A DNA stretch of 64,000 bases, taken from assembly GCA_031216445.1 (NCBI GenBank), contig CM062198.1, positions 496,001 through 560,000 on the forward strand, written 5' to 3'. This DNA is from Lateolabrax maculatus. Its lineage: Eukaryota > Chordata > Actinopteri > Acropomatiformes > Lateolabracidae. The translations under genes and the position numbers were made by a program. The notes under the pieces were generated by a model. It worked only from the letters and a program-made list of their open reading frames with translations. It ran no database searches and had not been told where the DNA came from. How positions within the stretch are numbered: the stretch's first letter is position 1; each line of letters starts with the position of its first letter. This document shows, piece after piece, positions 31,901 through 44,100 of the stretch.

Positions 31901-34900
31901 CACTGTAAAATCTAATTAGTTGACCTTACTTAAAAAAAGTATGCAAACTCGTTGCAAATTAAGCAAAGTAATCTTAAGAATAGTGAGTTAGAAAAGCTTG
32001 TTTATTTTAAGCGTGCAGTACCAAATCAAGTAGTACAACTAAAAAAAAAAAAAAAAAAGTTCATGTAACTTAATAGCCATGCTTAGTGTTAACTTAATTT
32101 TTTCATTTTGTGTGGACTGCTTGATACAAATTTAACCCCACTTAGAATTATGATACCTACTACTTACTACTCACTCATTTTTTTTCAGTTCATTTCAGTT
32201 CAGTTAAATTAAACAAACCAATTTCCTTGAATGGGTCCTTGTCCTTCTCCCATTTCTTATCTATTTTAGCTGTTATTACCTAATAAAGGGAAAAACACCA
32301 CAAACATATACTTTAAAAGAACACTCACTGGGTTTGTTCAGCTGCATTACAACATTTATTAAAAAAATAATTGCATCACTGACAGATCTAGACTGAACAA
32401 TAAATGTTCGATATTGTTACTTTTGATTCCAATTCTCCAATATAAAATGTGTGTTTTATCACTCATGTAATAACCTTACAATAAACAATAAAATGACTGT
32501 TCTCTATCCTCTTGTCATATTTAATGTATTTTAAAGCTAGTTGCAAAATTGCTCATAGTGTGATCTATGTCTGTTAGGCTATTGTAATAACAATATGCAT
32601 TAAATCTATTATTCAGCCTCAAGTGTTCTGTTCCCAAGTATCACTTTCTTGTACATTCAAGTACAAAACAGCAGCTAAACAACAAACTTGTGGTTTGATT
32701 TGACTGTAGAACATGACATGGACATGGCAAAAATAAAACCACATTTTTGTGAGCTAATTCTATGCATGTAACAGTCTCACAATATTAAACAGGTAAACAC
32801 CTGATAATTACAGGACTTCAGTGCATGCAAAATCATTGCATTTCTGATCAAAACTGAAAGTACAACAAATGCTTTTGTGTCCCAAAGCGAGCATCAGTCC
32901 AAGGTTTAAACCAACACAGAAAAACATCACTCCTTGGGTTTTGTATTTGTACTACATTATAACTACTATAATTAAAAGTTTTCCCAAAACACAAATGTAA
33001 ACAGGTCAACCTTGCTAGGTTCCTTTCTGACAACATTATCTAACAACTCTTTGCAACACAAGGTGGCGCTATTTCCACCATTAGCATACTAGCATAACAT
33101 GGTACACTTTAATAGAATTTTTTTTTTTTTTGAGATCATAAACAAGCCAGCTCAGTTGCATGAAAGCATAAAACTTTCTCTGATAACAGGAGAACATTAA
33201 CTGCTGCATAATTTACAAAGTGCTATCTGACAGCTGATGGCTCTTTACTGGTCTAACCCAGTAGACTGTTCTTCAAAGTTAACAGTTTTGGTGGGAGGTT
33301 TTCTTTCCCAGTCCAAGCATCACAGTCTGAATGAAGTTGAGTGTATTTGCCATGCATTTTGGGTAATCCAAATGCAAAGCATATGTAAGCCCAAATAACA
33401 GACAAACTGCCTGAGGCAAGTTTTTTTATATGATCCATGATGATACCTCCCTCCAGAATGATGGCAGTGGAGATGGGCTGGAGGTCTACTGAACTTGGAC
33501 CCTCATGAGGATTATCTTCACTGACAACTGTCAGCACACCGACAGTGCATTCTAGGGCCTCGTCTCTCGCTGTACCCTACAAAGACACACACACACATTC
33601 TTCAGCATGGCAATTTATGCTCTTCTAAACATTCATTTTTAATGTTGAAAGCATTTGCTATGGAATATGGTTTTAAATATGTGTTCACACTGGATTGTTA
33701 CAATATAACCAACAAAATAAATGTGGTATGATTAAACTAAAGCTATGGTCCACAAGGTCCATATATTCTTAAACAGTGACACTGACTTTTCAGCCTGGAC
33801 TCCTGCTCCTTAGATTTACAATTAATTAATGTGTACAACGTTTATGTGGCAAATTTCATTTTTATTTACTGGCTGTTTAAATACCTCTCAGATTAGCTGT
33901 GGAGGAATTGCCATACAAAATACATCAATCACTGTACAAAATGTATATTGTATATTGTGCAGATAAAATTACATCTTCTATGTCAGCACAGATATAGTTC
34001 TATTTTAATGCAGACCAAACTTTTTCTTATGTGCAAGTACTTACAGAGCATGTCTTGAAGAATTCACTGGAGTCGTCACCAAGTAAAATAGGAATGCCTT
34101 TGAGGACAACAGAGCGAAGTACTGTCACGTCTGGTGTCTAATGATACACAGAGAGAGAAAAGACCAGTTAACAGAGTAATTTGCAAGGCACAAGCACAAG
34201 TCAGACAGGAAATAGAATAGGTTGGGCTGGATCATCTCATTTAGAACTTGATTGATGAACTATCACACAGATCAAAAGCAAAATTAACCTACTTACCATC
34301 CAGCTCATGTGCTGCATCAGCTCACTGAGCTTCTGGCCAACAGTTCCCCTTCTTGTTTTGAAAAGTTCAATGAAACGTGGGGTATACTGGTCCAGAGCCT
34401 CAAAGAAGTCTCCCTCAAGATTCTTACTTGCGATTCTGTTGAACTCAGCAAACACCTGAAAAGTTGAGAGAGGGGTGGGTAGGGATGGAGAGATGGCAGA
34501 AGTGTTAACATTCCAACAAGTGTGTTTGGATTTCTAGCCACACACCTTGAATTTCTTTTTGATAGGCATTATTTTATTGGTTGAGAACAAAAATAGTTTA
34601 CCTGTCTGTGAAGAGTGCTGGCCATCGTTCAACAATGTTCTGTACAGCACGTTCCTTTTCTACAATTTCTTGTCTGCGTAGTGGGAATGATTGGTCCATC
34701 ATTTGTGAGATGAGAGTGCCATTGGGTTGTTTCTTCTTCATTTCTTCCACGAGAACCTTTCTGGCATTTTCAAGGCTTGTTTCATCATGTCCTTCAGGTA
34801 AGTTAGGTAGGTAGTTTGCTTCACCTCTTTTTGGCCGTTTGATATTCTTGCTTGAGGATTCTCCTTCTGGGTTGCCTTTACTTCTTTTGCCTCCATTGAT

Positions 34901-37012
34901 TGCTACATCCTCACATCCAGCTTTTTGAAGCTTTGTGCGATAATTTAAGGCTGTTTTTCCAGCCATACCATCTGTGTGGTCCAGGCTCAGTAAGGCAGGG
35001 GTGTTTGCTAATTAGTGCTTTTGCAACACTGCTGAAGTCATCATCTTTAGGGTAAGCCTTGAAACTGTACATCGTCTCAGCAAGCTTTTCTAGTATGTCA
35101 TGCTTCATATCTCGTGGTAGAGTCATACGTGTTCCATCCTTCATAAAGGCAAGATCTGCCTGTCTGAGTCTATAGTCAACATCAACTGAGAAATTGGGTA
35201 TGTCAAAGAAATCTGGCCACTGTTGTCTTAGCGATGGTGATGCTCTTCCTGTCGACAGGATCTCAGTGTCTGCTGTGCTGCACTCAGTGTCTGATGTTGT
35301 GGTGGGTGATGACAATGCGGTTAAATGGAGAGTCACAAGAGGGATGATTTTGAGCGTAGCTCTTTCAGGTAAATCAGTTATTTCAGTCAAATTGCAGAGG
35401 GCATTATGGAAGTCTTGATCTTCATACTGCAGTTTAAAGTCATACTGCAGTGACAGTTTATCTACCAGTTGCACTTTTAATTCTTCAATAGACTGTGGTC
35501 TCTCATTTAAAGTCAACTTCCTGATATCATCTTCAGCGATGATGAGTAGAGCAAGCTGAATGGAATGAAGAGAGGAGCGATATTTAGGGTGTAGATTTCC
35601 AAGTACCCAGTAGATGGCAGCTTGTGTTTCTTTCTGGAGGTTCCCAAGGGCTTAGCCACCTCAAAATCATCTATGTACAAGAAAAGAGCAATCCTGAATT
35701 CTTCCTCTGTCAAGAGAGAATTGTCTTTAAACCGGTAACCATCCCTGTGAGATCTGTATCCTTGTGACAAATTTGTCTCAGATGACATGGCCTTATCTAA
35801 AATTTCTCCATTGTTTAGTAATGTCTGCAGCATTTTTAGTATGGGGATATACACAACTGTCTGCCTGTCATTTTTTAGGACAAACTCAATAGGCGTCACC
35901 ACTAAGAATTCTTTTCAAATGTATGATGTTCGCTTGCTAGTGGTTGACAATGACCCCCTAGTAGAAGTGAATTTCAGGAATACATTATTCTCAGTAAATA
36001 CTTTAGCTATCTCACTCACTTAAGAGTCCTCAACATCTCCACAATGTTGATTTAGTATTTTTCCAACCGAGGTATGTAACAATGGCTGTGAAAGCACATA
36101 AATTTGGTTGATCTGCTCTATAACTTCTTGCAGGGCATTTTCAGAGATGTTAAGAATCGATGACATTTTCAGAAAAACAGCAGCTACATTATGTTCCAAC
36201 TGACTCTCCAAGTCTCCCACATCTTCATTGAGCTCAGTAACCTCAAACTCAACCTGATCAGTTTCAGGGGCACTATCCTCAGGTTGAATATTTATATTAG
36301 GTGGAGGTACCTCAAGTACATTATGTGACACAATTTCAGGTTTGAATGCCATCTTATTGTGGTCTTGATGTTCTTTGCTTTTATGTGCATTAAAGCTTGA
36401 ATAAACATTGCTCTGAAAGCTACAGCCTTGATATGGACAGGAAACCTTTTGCTTCAGCTTCAAATGTCTTCGTAAATGGGTAAAAAAGTCAGCTCCAGTG
36501 CAAGGCTCCACAAAGTCACACAGCTGACAATGGAAAGCAGTTTCACCCACGTTCCCCAGGTCCTTTTGAGTGTGCCATGTTGATAAGTGGAATTTGAGTG
36601 CATTGAAAGATTTAAATGTGCACAGGCACTCCTTATAAAGGCACGGTAGTGGTGATATTCGAGTGTGGCACCCGTGTTTTAAGCGGTAATGCTTAAGTAA
36701 GAAGCACCTCTTTTCAGCACAAAATGTGCAGTACTTACACGACCACTGCATAGGAAGTTTTTTGTCTTCTTGAAAAATCTGAAAAGAAAAGATCATTTTA
36801 GCATCAAGCCCGGCAAAATAGAAACAAAAAACAAAAACACTAACATGCAGTATCAGACTTGAAATACCAGAGCAACAGAAAAAAACTAAATCCTTGCAAA
36901 AATCTATCTAATAATCAAGCTTTTAATCATTTCACTTCTTTAAGACAAGAACAGCTACCAAATGAACACAGCAGTACAAAAGGTAAATGGTAAATGACTC
37001 ACTTATGTGGTA

Positions 37013-38716
37013 TCAAGGGAACTGTGGATTGATCACCATCTGCCTGAGCCTGGAAGGGGACAGTTAAGAAGAATACAACAATTTAACACAACCAAAGCTC
37101 ACCACAACTCATAAACATCTTGTTTCCAGTACAAGTGAAAACTGTAACATAGGCCTATTACCCACAAAGACAGTATTGTAATGTACATATTCTAGACAAC
37201 ATAACCTTAAAGAATAACTTAGGCCACTGAGTATGCCAGCAATGGTAACAGGCTATGATAAAAAGACAGACAGGGAGACCCTTTTGTCTGTCCCAAATCT
37301 GATCTGCGGGCTCTCACTGCACTCCTCGTGTGATCAGACAAGCACTGCGCAAGTAAACAGTGTGCGGCATAGACATATAAAGAGTAGACGCCGCATCGAC
37401 CGCTACTGCCTATTGGCGCTGACGAGACGTGGGGCCGCCATCTTGGACCGGTCACCCGCTCCACTCAGTGTAATCTGTCTGCAGGTACAATGAAGTGTCA
37501 ATGCATTTAATTAATCATAACTCTGAATACTAAACTGATTTTCACGGGATTTTTTTCTGCAAACGTCATACATGTAGGCATGATACCGGACACATGATTC
37601 GGCGTATTTTAATATACATAATAGGCATAACGGTAATAGAATATTCTGGTATGTGATATATGCTATGTATGATATAATATAATACACACACACACACATA
37701 TATATAAAAACACTAATATATGATAGAGAAGCAGAAGCAGATTGTGTACTACTCAGCTATTTTAATAAGTTGAAAAATGAAGAAACAATACAACATTATA
37801 CATCAATATAAGATAAAACACAATAGACAGAAGTTAGATCTCAGAAAAAATGAATATGTATATCTACATATATATATAAAAAAAATGAAAATCTATATCT
37901 ATCTATCTATCTCTCTCTCCCTATATATCTGTATATATAATATATATATATATATATTATATATACATGTGTGACGTTTGCATTAAACAATCCCGTGAAA
38001 ATCAGTTTAGTATTCAGAGTTATGATTGATTAAACACGCTGACAGTTCATTGATCCTGCAGAATGATCACACTGAGTGGAGCGGGTGACCGGCTCATTGG
38101 GCGCGCTAAACGTGGTAACCATGGAAACGACACAGCTACAAATATGACTAGTGTTAAGTGAGGAGGGTTAAATAAAATAACATTAAGTTAGCATAGTCCT
38201 AACTTAACAGCCGAGCGTAAAATAAAATGATACATCCAGACTTGTTCTGATGTTCTGCCATGTGAATGCCCTCCTGCTCATGGAAACTCACAAACCGCCG
38301 GGATCAGTCTCTCATCGTGAGTGAGTACTCATAGATGACTGGCCTCAGAAAAAAAAATCAACTCCGACAGCGGGTGTGCGCGTGCACGTGACGAGCACGC
38401 CCGCGACCGCTACACTAAAGTTTCTCCTCAACTTTAACGTGACAAAAGTAAGACACGTTATGTCCATAATATAGTTCAGCTAGCTCAGAGCTATATAGCT
38501 CTGAGGCAGCGTTAGCCGACATTACAACACACATCATTACTAGCAAGCACGAAAAATATGGCGCTTACTTACAGAAAGAAAACGGTCTAAACAAGGGTAA
38601 AATATTACTCACCAAATGAGTGTGCCAAGCACAAGAATGCTGAAAATAACCTTAACGAGTGCTGTTGCAGGGATTAGGTCCAGCTCCTCGTCCGTTGCGG
38701 GTGTGTTGTTGACATA
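37013..38716 (-). pseudogene. Small spliced membrane-peptide frame, copy 6
   Basis: The exon parts are 38613-38716 and 37013-37049. The sequence and the missing in-frame ATG are as in copy 3, so the defect predates the copies. Confidence 0.38.
37448..38092. mobile_element. Fold-back element in intron 1 of copy 6
   Basis: It has the same arms as the copy 3 element. The core is 12 bp shorter because the TA run is interrupted and contracted near 37938-37968. Confidence 0.7.
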
Positions 38717-38762
38717 CCGTCAGGCGTAGAGAGGACGGAGTTGCGCATGCCCACAGGTCGGG
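38613..38762 (-). promoter_or_regulatory. CpG-rich promoter and exon 1 of copy 6
   Basis: The NRF1-like site is at 38742-38750 and the donor follows exon 1 at 38612. Here the A-tract and everything upstream are replaced by exon 3 of copy 7, which places another transcription unit directly against this promoter. Confidence 0.5.
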
Positions 38763-38766
38763 AATC
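38760..38766. other. D deletion joint: copy 7 exon 3 to copy 6 promoter
   Basis: The L unit reads GGTCGGGAAAA here and the exon reads CTTGATCTTCATAC; the joint reads GGTCGGGAATCTTCATAC. At most one base is shared, which suits end joining rather than homologous exchange. Compared with L unit 1, the missing span corresponds to about 15635-23670. Confidence 0.85.
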
Positions 38767-40124
38767 TTCATACTGCAGTTTAAAGTCATACTGCAGTGAC
38801 AGTTTATCTACCAGTTGCACTTTTAATTCTTCAATAGACTGTGGTCTCTCATTTAAAGTCAACTTCCTGATATCATCTTCAGCGATGATGAGTAGAGCAA
38901 GCTGAATGGAATGAAGAGAGGAGCGATATTTAGGGTGTAGATTTCCAAGTACCCAGTAGATGGCAGCTTGTGTTTCTTTCTGGAGGTTCCCAAGGGCTTA
39001 GCCACCTCAAAATCATCTATGTACAAGAAAAGAGCAATCCTGAATTCTTCCTCTGTCAAGAGAGAATTGTCTTTAAACCGGTAACCATCCCTGTGAGATC
39101 TGTATCCTTGTGACAAATTTGTCTCAGATGACATGGCCTTATCTAAAATTTCTCCATTGTTTAGTAATGTCTGCAGCATTTTTAGTATGGGGATATACAC
39201 AACTGTCTGCCTGTCATTTTTTAGGACAAACTCAATAGGCGTCACCACTGAGAATTCTTTTCAAATGTATGATGTTCGCTTGCTAGTGGTTGACAATGAC
39301 CCCCTAGTAGAAGTGAATTTCAGGAATACATTATTCTCAGTAAATACTTTAGCTATCTCACTCACTTAAGAGTCCTCAACATCTCCACAATGTTGATTTA
39401 GTATTTTTCCAACCGAGGTATGTAACAATGGCTGTGAAAGCACATAAATTTGGTTGATCTGCTCTATAACTTCTTGCAGGGCATTTTCAGAGATGTTAAG
39501 AATCGATGACATTTTCAGAAAAACAGCAGCTACATTATGTTCCAACTGACTCTCCAAGTCTCCCACATCTTCATTGAGCTCAGTAACCTCAAACTCAACC
39601 TGATCAGTTTCAGGGGCACTATCCTCAGGTTGAATATTTATATTAGGTGGAGGTACCTCAAGTACATTATGTGACACAATTTCAGGTTTGAATGCCATCT
39701 TATTGTGGTCTTGATGTTCTTTGCTTTTATGTGCATTAAAGCTTGAATAAACATTGCTCTGAAAGCTACAGCCTTGATATGGACAGGAAACCTTTTGCTT
39801 CAGCTTCAAATGTCTTCGTAAATGGGTAAAAAAGTCAGCTCCAGTGCAAGGCTCCACAAAGTCACACAGCTGACAACGGAAAGCAGTTTCACCCACGTTC
39901 CCCGGGTCCTTTTGAGTGTGCCATGTTGATAAGTGGACTTTGAGTGCATTGAAAGATTTAAATGTGCACAGGCACTCCTTATAAAGGCACGGTAGTGGTG
40001 ATATTCGAGTGTGGCACCCGTGTTTTAAGCGGTAATGCTTAAGTAAGAAGCACCTCTTTTCAGCACAAAATGTGCAGTACTTACACAACCACTGCATAGG
40101 AAGTTTTTTGTCTTCTTGAAAAAT
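38763..40124 (-). pseudogene. Zinc-finger/PB1 fusion gene copy 7, 3' half deleted
   Basis: Only the first 1.36 kb of exon 3 remains. It holds all four fingers, the block up to KKHK, and the PB1-like domain as far as the residues LQYED. It then joins the promoter region of copy 6. Stops are at 39366 (TAA) and 39261 (TGA). Private changes are Pro for Leu before GNVGETAF and Arg for His in finger 3. Exons 4-6 and the element's 3' arm are gone. The short-type junction at 40245 lies upstream. Confidence 0.85.
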
Positions 40125-40244
40125 CTGAAAAGAAAAGATCATTTTAGCATCAAGCCCGGCAAAATAGAAACAAAAAACAAAAACACTAACATGCAGTATC
40201 AGACTTGAAATACCAGAGCAACAGAAAAAAACCTTCCTTGCAAA
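38763..40244 (-). mobile_element. CACTA-like element copy 7, internal fragment
   Basis: Neither terminus remains. The fragment covers part of exon 3 and the start of intron 2 and lies between the D joint and the short-type joint at 40245. Confidence 0.75.
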
Positions 40245-40527
40245 ATTGTCTCAGCTACAAACGCAGGTTGGAAAAATGGTGACCACCAGACTGCTTGAAG
40301 GCGTCTCAACACCTCCCCACTTGTGCAATGGTCCTGACCATGCGCACTACGTGTAGCAACCTGTACCAAAGATGTTGGGAGGACAATATGTCCATGTGCA
40401 CTTCGCCATAGCCCATGTGATGGACCTTCTTCAGTGATTATACTTGCCCCCCTTTTTGCCCATACAGAATGTGCATATGGACTTGCCTGATGTTGTGCTG
40501 CTATTACATAGCAGCACATATATATAG

Positions 40528-40576
<49 letters not shown>

Positions 40577-41137
40577 TATATATATAAGTTTGTCAGTGGT
40601 TCACAATCTCCAGCTACTAGCAGTGGTCCTATACAGGTGGGTGTAGCTATGCGTTTTGCGGCTTCATCTGCTAAGTTGTTGCCTTTAGCTATCAGGGAAT
40701 TCGTTTTTTGATGAGCTACGCATTTAATGATGGCTAACACTTTTGGATGGTGTATGGCTTCTAGTAAAGCTGAGATGGCAGAAATGACGACATGTGTCTC
40801 ACCGTTTGTGGTTTGGGAGCTTTCGATACTGCCTCAATTTGTGAGGGCACTATAGCTCATTTAGTGCCACAGAGTTGTCTACCTAAGTATTCAACCTGTG
40901 TCTGGCAAAACTGTAATTTATTTTTACTCACCTTGTGAGCCCCCTTTTCTAAAGCCATCAGGGCTGAGACTGAGTCTTGTGCACATTGAGCTTTGGAGGT
41001 GCTACATATCAAGAGATCATCTACATATTGTAGTACTGTACTGGACACGTCTAGGTGTTGCAGGTCATTAGCCAATACTCGACTGAATATTGAGGGACTT
41101 TCAACATAGCTCTGCGGGAGACGTGTGTACGTATACT
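40245..41137 (-). mobile_element. ERV pol fragment 7
   Basis: The YVDD frame is 40857-41075, the RNase H end about 40587-40775 and the integrase N-domain 40259-40519, with a private Gln for Arg in SPFFRPAF. It lies between gene copies 7 and 8. Confidence 0.82.
40517..40586. repeat. (TA)n tract in ERV fragment 7
   Basis: TCAT interruption is present; it is the longest of the interrupted tracts. Confidence 0.95.
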
Positions 41138-44100
41138 CACTGTAAAATCTAATTAGTTGACCTTACTTAAAAAAAGTATGCAAACTCGTTGCAAATTAAG
41201 CAAAGTAATCTTAAGAATAGTGAGTTAGAAAAGCTTGTTTATTTTAAGTGTGCAGTACCAAATCAAGTAGTACAACTAAAAAAAAAAAAAAAAAGTTCAT
41301 GTAACTTAATAGCCATGCTTAGTGTTAACTTAATTTTTTCATTTTTTGTGGACTGCTTGATACAAATTTAACCCCACTTAGAATTATGATACCTACTACT
41401 TACTACTCACTCATTTTTTTTCAGTTCATTTCAGTTCAGTTAAATTAAACAAACCAATTTCCTTGAATGGGTCCTTGTCCTTCTCCCATTTCTTATCTAT
41501 TTTAGCTGTTATTACCTAATAAAGGGAAAAACACCACAAACATATACTTTAAAAGAACACTCACTGGGTTTGTTCAGCTGCATTACAACATTTATTAAAA
41601 AAATAATTGCATCACTGACAGATCTAGACTGAACAATAAATGTTCGATATTGTTACTTTTGATTCCAATTCTCCAATATAAAATGTGTGTTTTATCACTC
41701 ATGTAATAACCTTACAATAAACAATAAAATGACTGTTCTCTATCCTCTTGTCATATTTAATGTATTTTAAAGCTAGTTGCAAAATTGCTCATAGTGTGAT
41801 CTATGTCTGTTAGGCTATTGTAATAACAATATGCATTAAATCTATTATTCAGCCTCAAGTGTTCTGTTCCCAAGTATCACTTTCTTGTACATTCAAGTAC
41901 AAAACAGCAGCTAAACAACAAACTTGTGGTTTGATTTGACTGTAGAACATGACATGGACATGGCAAAAATAAAACCACATTTTTGTGAGCTAATTCTATG
42001 CATGTAACAGTCTCACAATATTAAACAGGTAAACACCTGATAATTACAGGACTTCAGTGCATGCAAAATCATTGCATTTCTGATCAAAACTGAAAGTACA
42101 ACAAATGCTTTTGTGTCCCAAAGCGAGCATCAGTCCAAGGTTTAAACCAACACAGAAAAACATCACTCCTTGGGTTTTGTATTTGTACTACATTATAACT
42201 ACTATAATTAAAAGTTTTCCCAAAACACAAATGTAAACAGGTCAACCTTGCTAGGTTCCTTTCTGACAACATTATCTAACAACTCTTTGCAACACAAGGT
42301 GGCGCTATTTCCACCATTAGCATACTAGCATAACATGGTACACTTTAATAGAATTTTTTTTTTTTTTGAGATCATAAACAAGCCAGCTCAGTTGCATGAA
42401 AGCATAAAACTTTCTCTGATAACAGGAGAACATTAACTGCTGCATAATTTACAAAGTGCTATCTGACAGCTGATGGCTCTTTACTGGTCTAACCCAGTAG
42501 ACTGTTCTTCAAAGTTAACAGTTTTAGTGGGAGGTTTTCTTTCCCAGTCCAAGCATCACAGTCTGAATGAAGTTGAGTGTATTTGCCATGCATTTTGGGT
42601 AATCCAAATGCAAAGCATATGTAAGCCCAAATAACAGACAAACTGCCTGAGGCAAGTTTTTTTATATGATCCATGATGATACCTCCCTCCAGAATGATGG
42701 CAGTGGAGATGGGCTGGAGGTCTACTGAACTTGGACCCTCATGAGGATTATCTTCACTGACAACTGTCAGCACACCGACAGTGCATTCTAGGGCCTCGTC
42801 TCTCGCTGTACCCTACAAAGACACACACACACATTCTTCAGCATGGCAATTTATGCTCTTCTAAACATTCATTTTTAATGTTGAAAGCATTTGCTAGGGA
42901 ATATGGTTTTAAATATGTGTTCACACTGGATTGTTACAATATAACCAACAAAATAAATGTGGTATGATTAAACTAAAGCTATGGTCCACAAGGTCCATAT
43001 ATTCTTAAACAGTGACACTGACTTTTCAGCCTGGACTCCTGCTCCTTAGATTTACAATTAATTAATGTGTACAACGTTTATGTGGCAAATTTCATTTTTA
43101 TTTACTGGCTGTTTAAATACCTCTCAGATTAGCTGTGGAGGAATTGCCATACAAAATACATCAATCACTGTACAAAATGTATATTGTATATTGTGCAGAT
43201 AAAATTACATCTTCTATGTCAGCACAGATATAGTTCTATTTTAATGCAGACCAAACTTTTTCTTATGTGCAAGTACTTACAGAGCATGTCTTGAAGAATT
43301 CACTGGAGTCGTCACCAAGTAAAATAGGAATGCCTTTGAGGACAACAGAGCGAAGTACTGTCACGTCTGGTGTCTAATGATACACAGAGAGAGAAAAGAC
43401 CAGTTAACAGAGTAATTTGCAAGGCACAAGCACAAGTCAGACAGGAAATAGAATAGGTTGGGCTGGATCATCTCATTTAGAACTTGATTGATGAACTATC
43501 ACACAGATCAAAAGCAAAATTAACCTACTTACCATCCAGCTCATGTGCTGCATCAGCTCACTGAGCTTCTGGCCAACAGTTCCCCTTCTTGTTTTGAAAA
43601 GTTCAATGAAACGTGGGGTATACTGGTCCAGAGCCTCAAAGAAGTCTCCCTCAAGATTCTTACTTGCGATTCTGTTGAACTCAGCAAACACCTGAAAAGT
43701 AGAGAGAGGGGTGGGTAGGGATGGAGAGATGGCAGAAGTGTTAACATTCCAACAAGTGTGTTTGGATTTCTAGCCACACACCTTGAATTTCTTTTTGATA
43801 GGCATTATTTTATTGGTTGAGAACAAAAATAGTTTACCTGTCTGTGAAGAGTGCTGGCCATCGTTCAACAATGTTCTGTACAGCAGGTTCCTTTTCTACA
43901 ATTTCTTGTCTGCGTAGTGGGAATGATTGGTCCATCATTTGTGAGATGAGAGTGCCATTGGGTTGTTTCTTCTTCATTTCTTCCACGAGAACCTTTCTGG
44001 CATTTTCAAGGCTTGTTTCATCATGTCCTTCAGGTAAGTTAGGTAGGTAGTTTGCTTCACCTCTTTTTGGCCGTTTGATATTCTTGCTTGAGGATTCTCC

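Larger units (their letters stand above)
31901..38762 (-). mobile_element. CACTA-like element copy 6, lacks only the promoter-distal terminus
   Basis: It runs from CACTGTAAAA at 31901 through all six exons, the fold-back element and the promoter, and stops at the deletion joint 38763. About 0.5 kb, including the right terminus, is lost. The arm 31901-33252 contains no supported gene. Confidence 0.75.
33253..38762 (-). pseudogene. Zinc-finger/PB1 fusion gene copy 6, promoter kept, upstream deleted
   Basis: Exon 1 ends at 38613, exon 2 is 37003-37049, exon 3 is 34602-36778, exon 4 is 34297-34455, exon 5 is 34045-34137 and exon 6 is 33253-33576. Stops are at 36020 (TAA) and 35915 (TGA). Private changes are Ser for Leu in MQWLCKYC, Phe for Val between fingers, and Arg for Pro in the KEPAVQN stretch. 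The SSFNAHK variant in finger 4 is shared only with copy 7. Directly upstream of its promoter at 38763 lies the middle of copy 7, so a transcript from copy 7 could run into this exon 1 and splice onward. Confidence 0.84.
23755..38858 (-). repeat. Higher-order repeat block 2 (S-S-D, deleted)
   Basis: The connector order is again S, S and then an L-type connector, but the block is 15104 bp, which is 8031 bp shorter than block 1. The missing length equals one deletion whose junction is at 38763. Confidence 0.72.
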
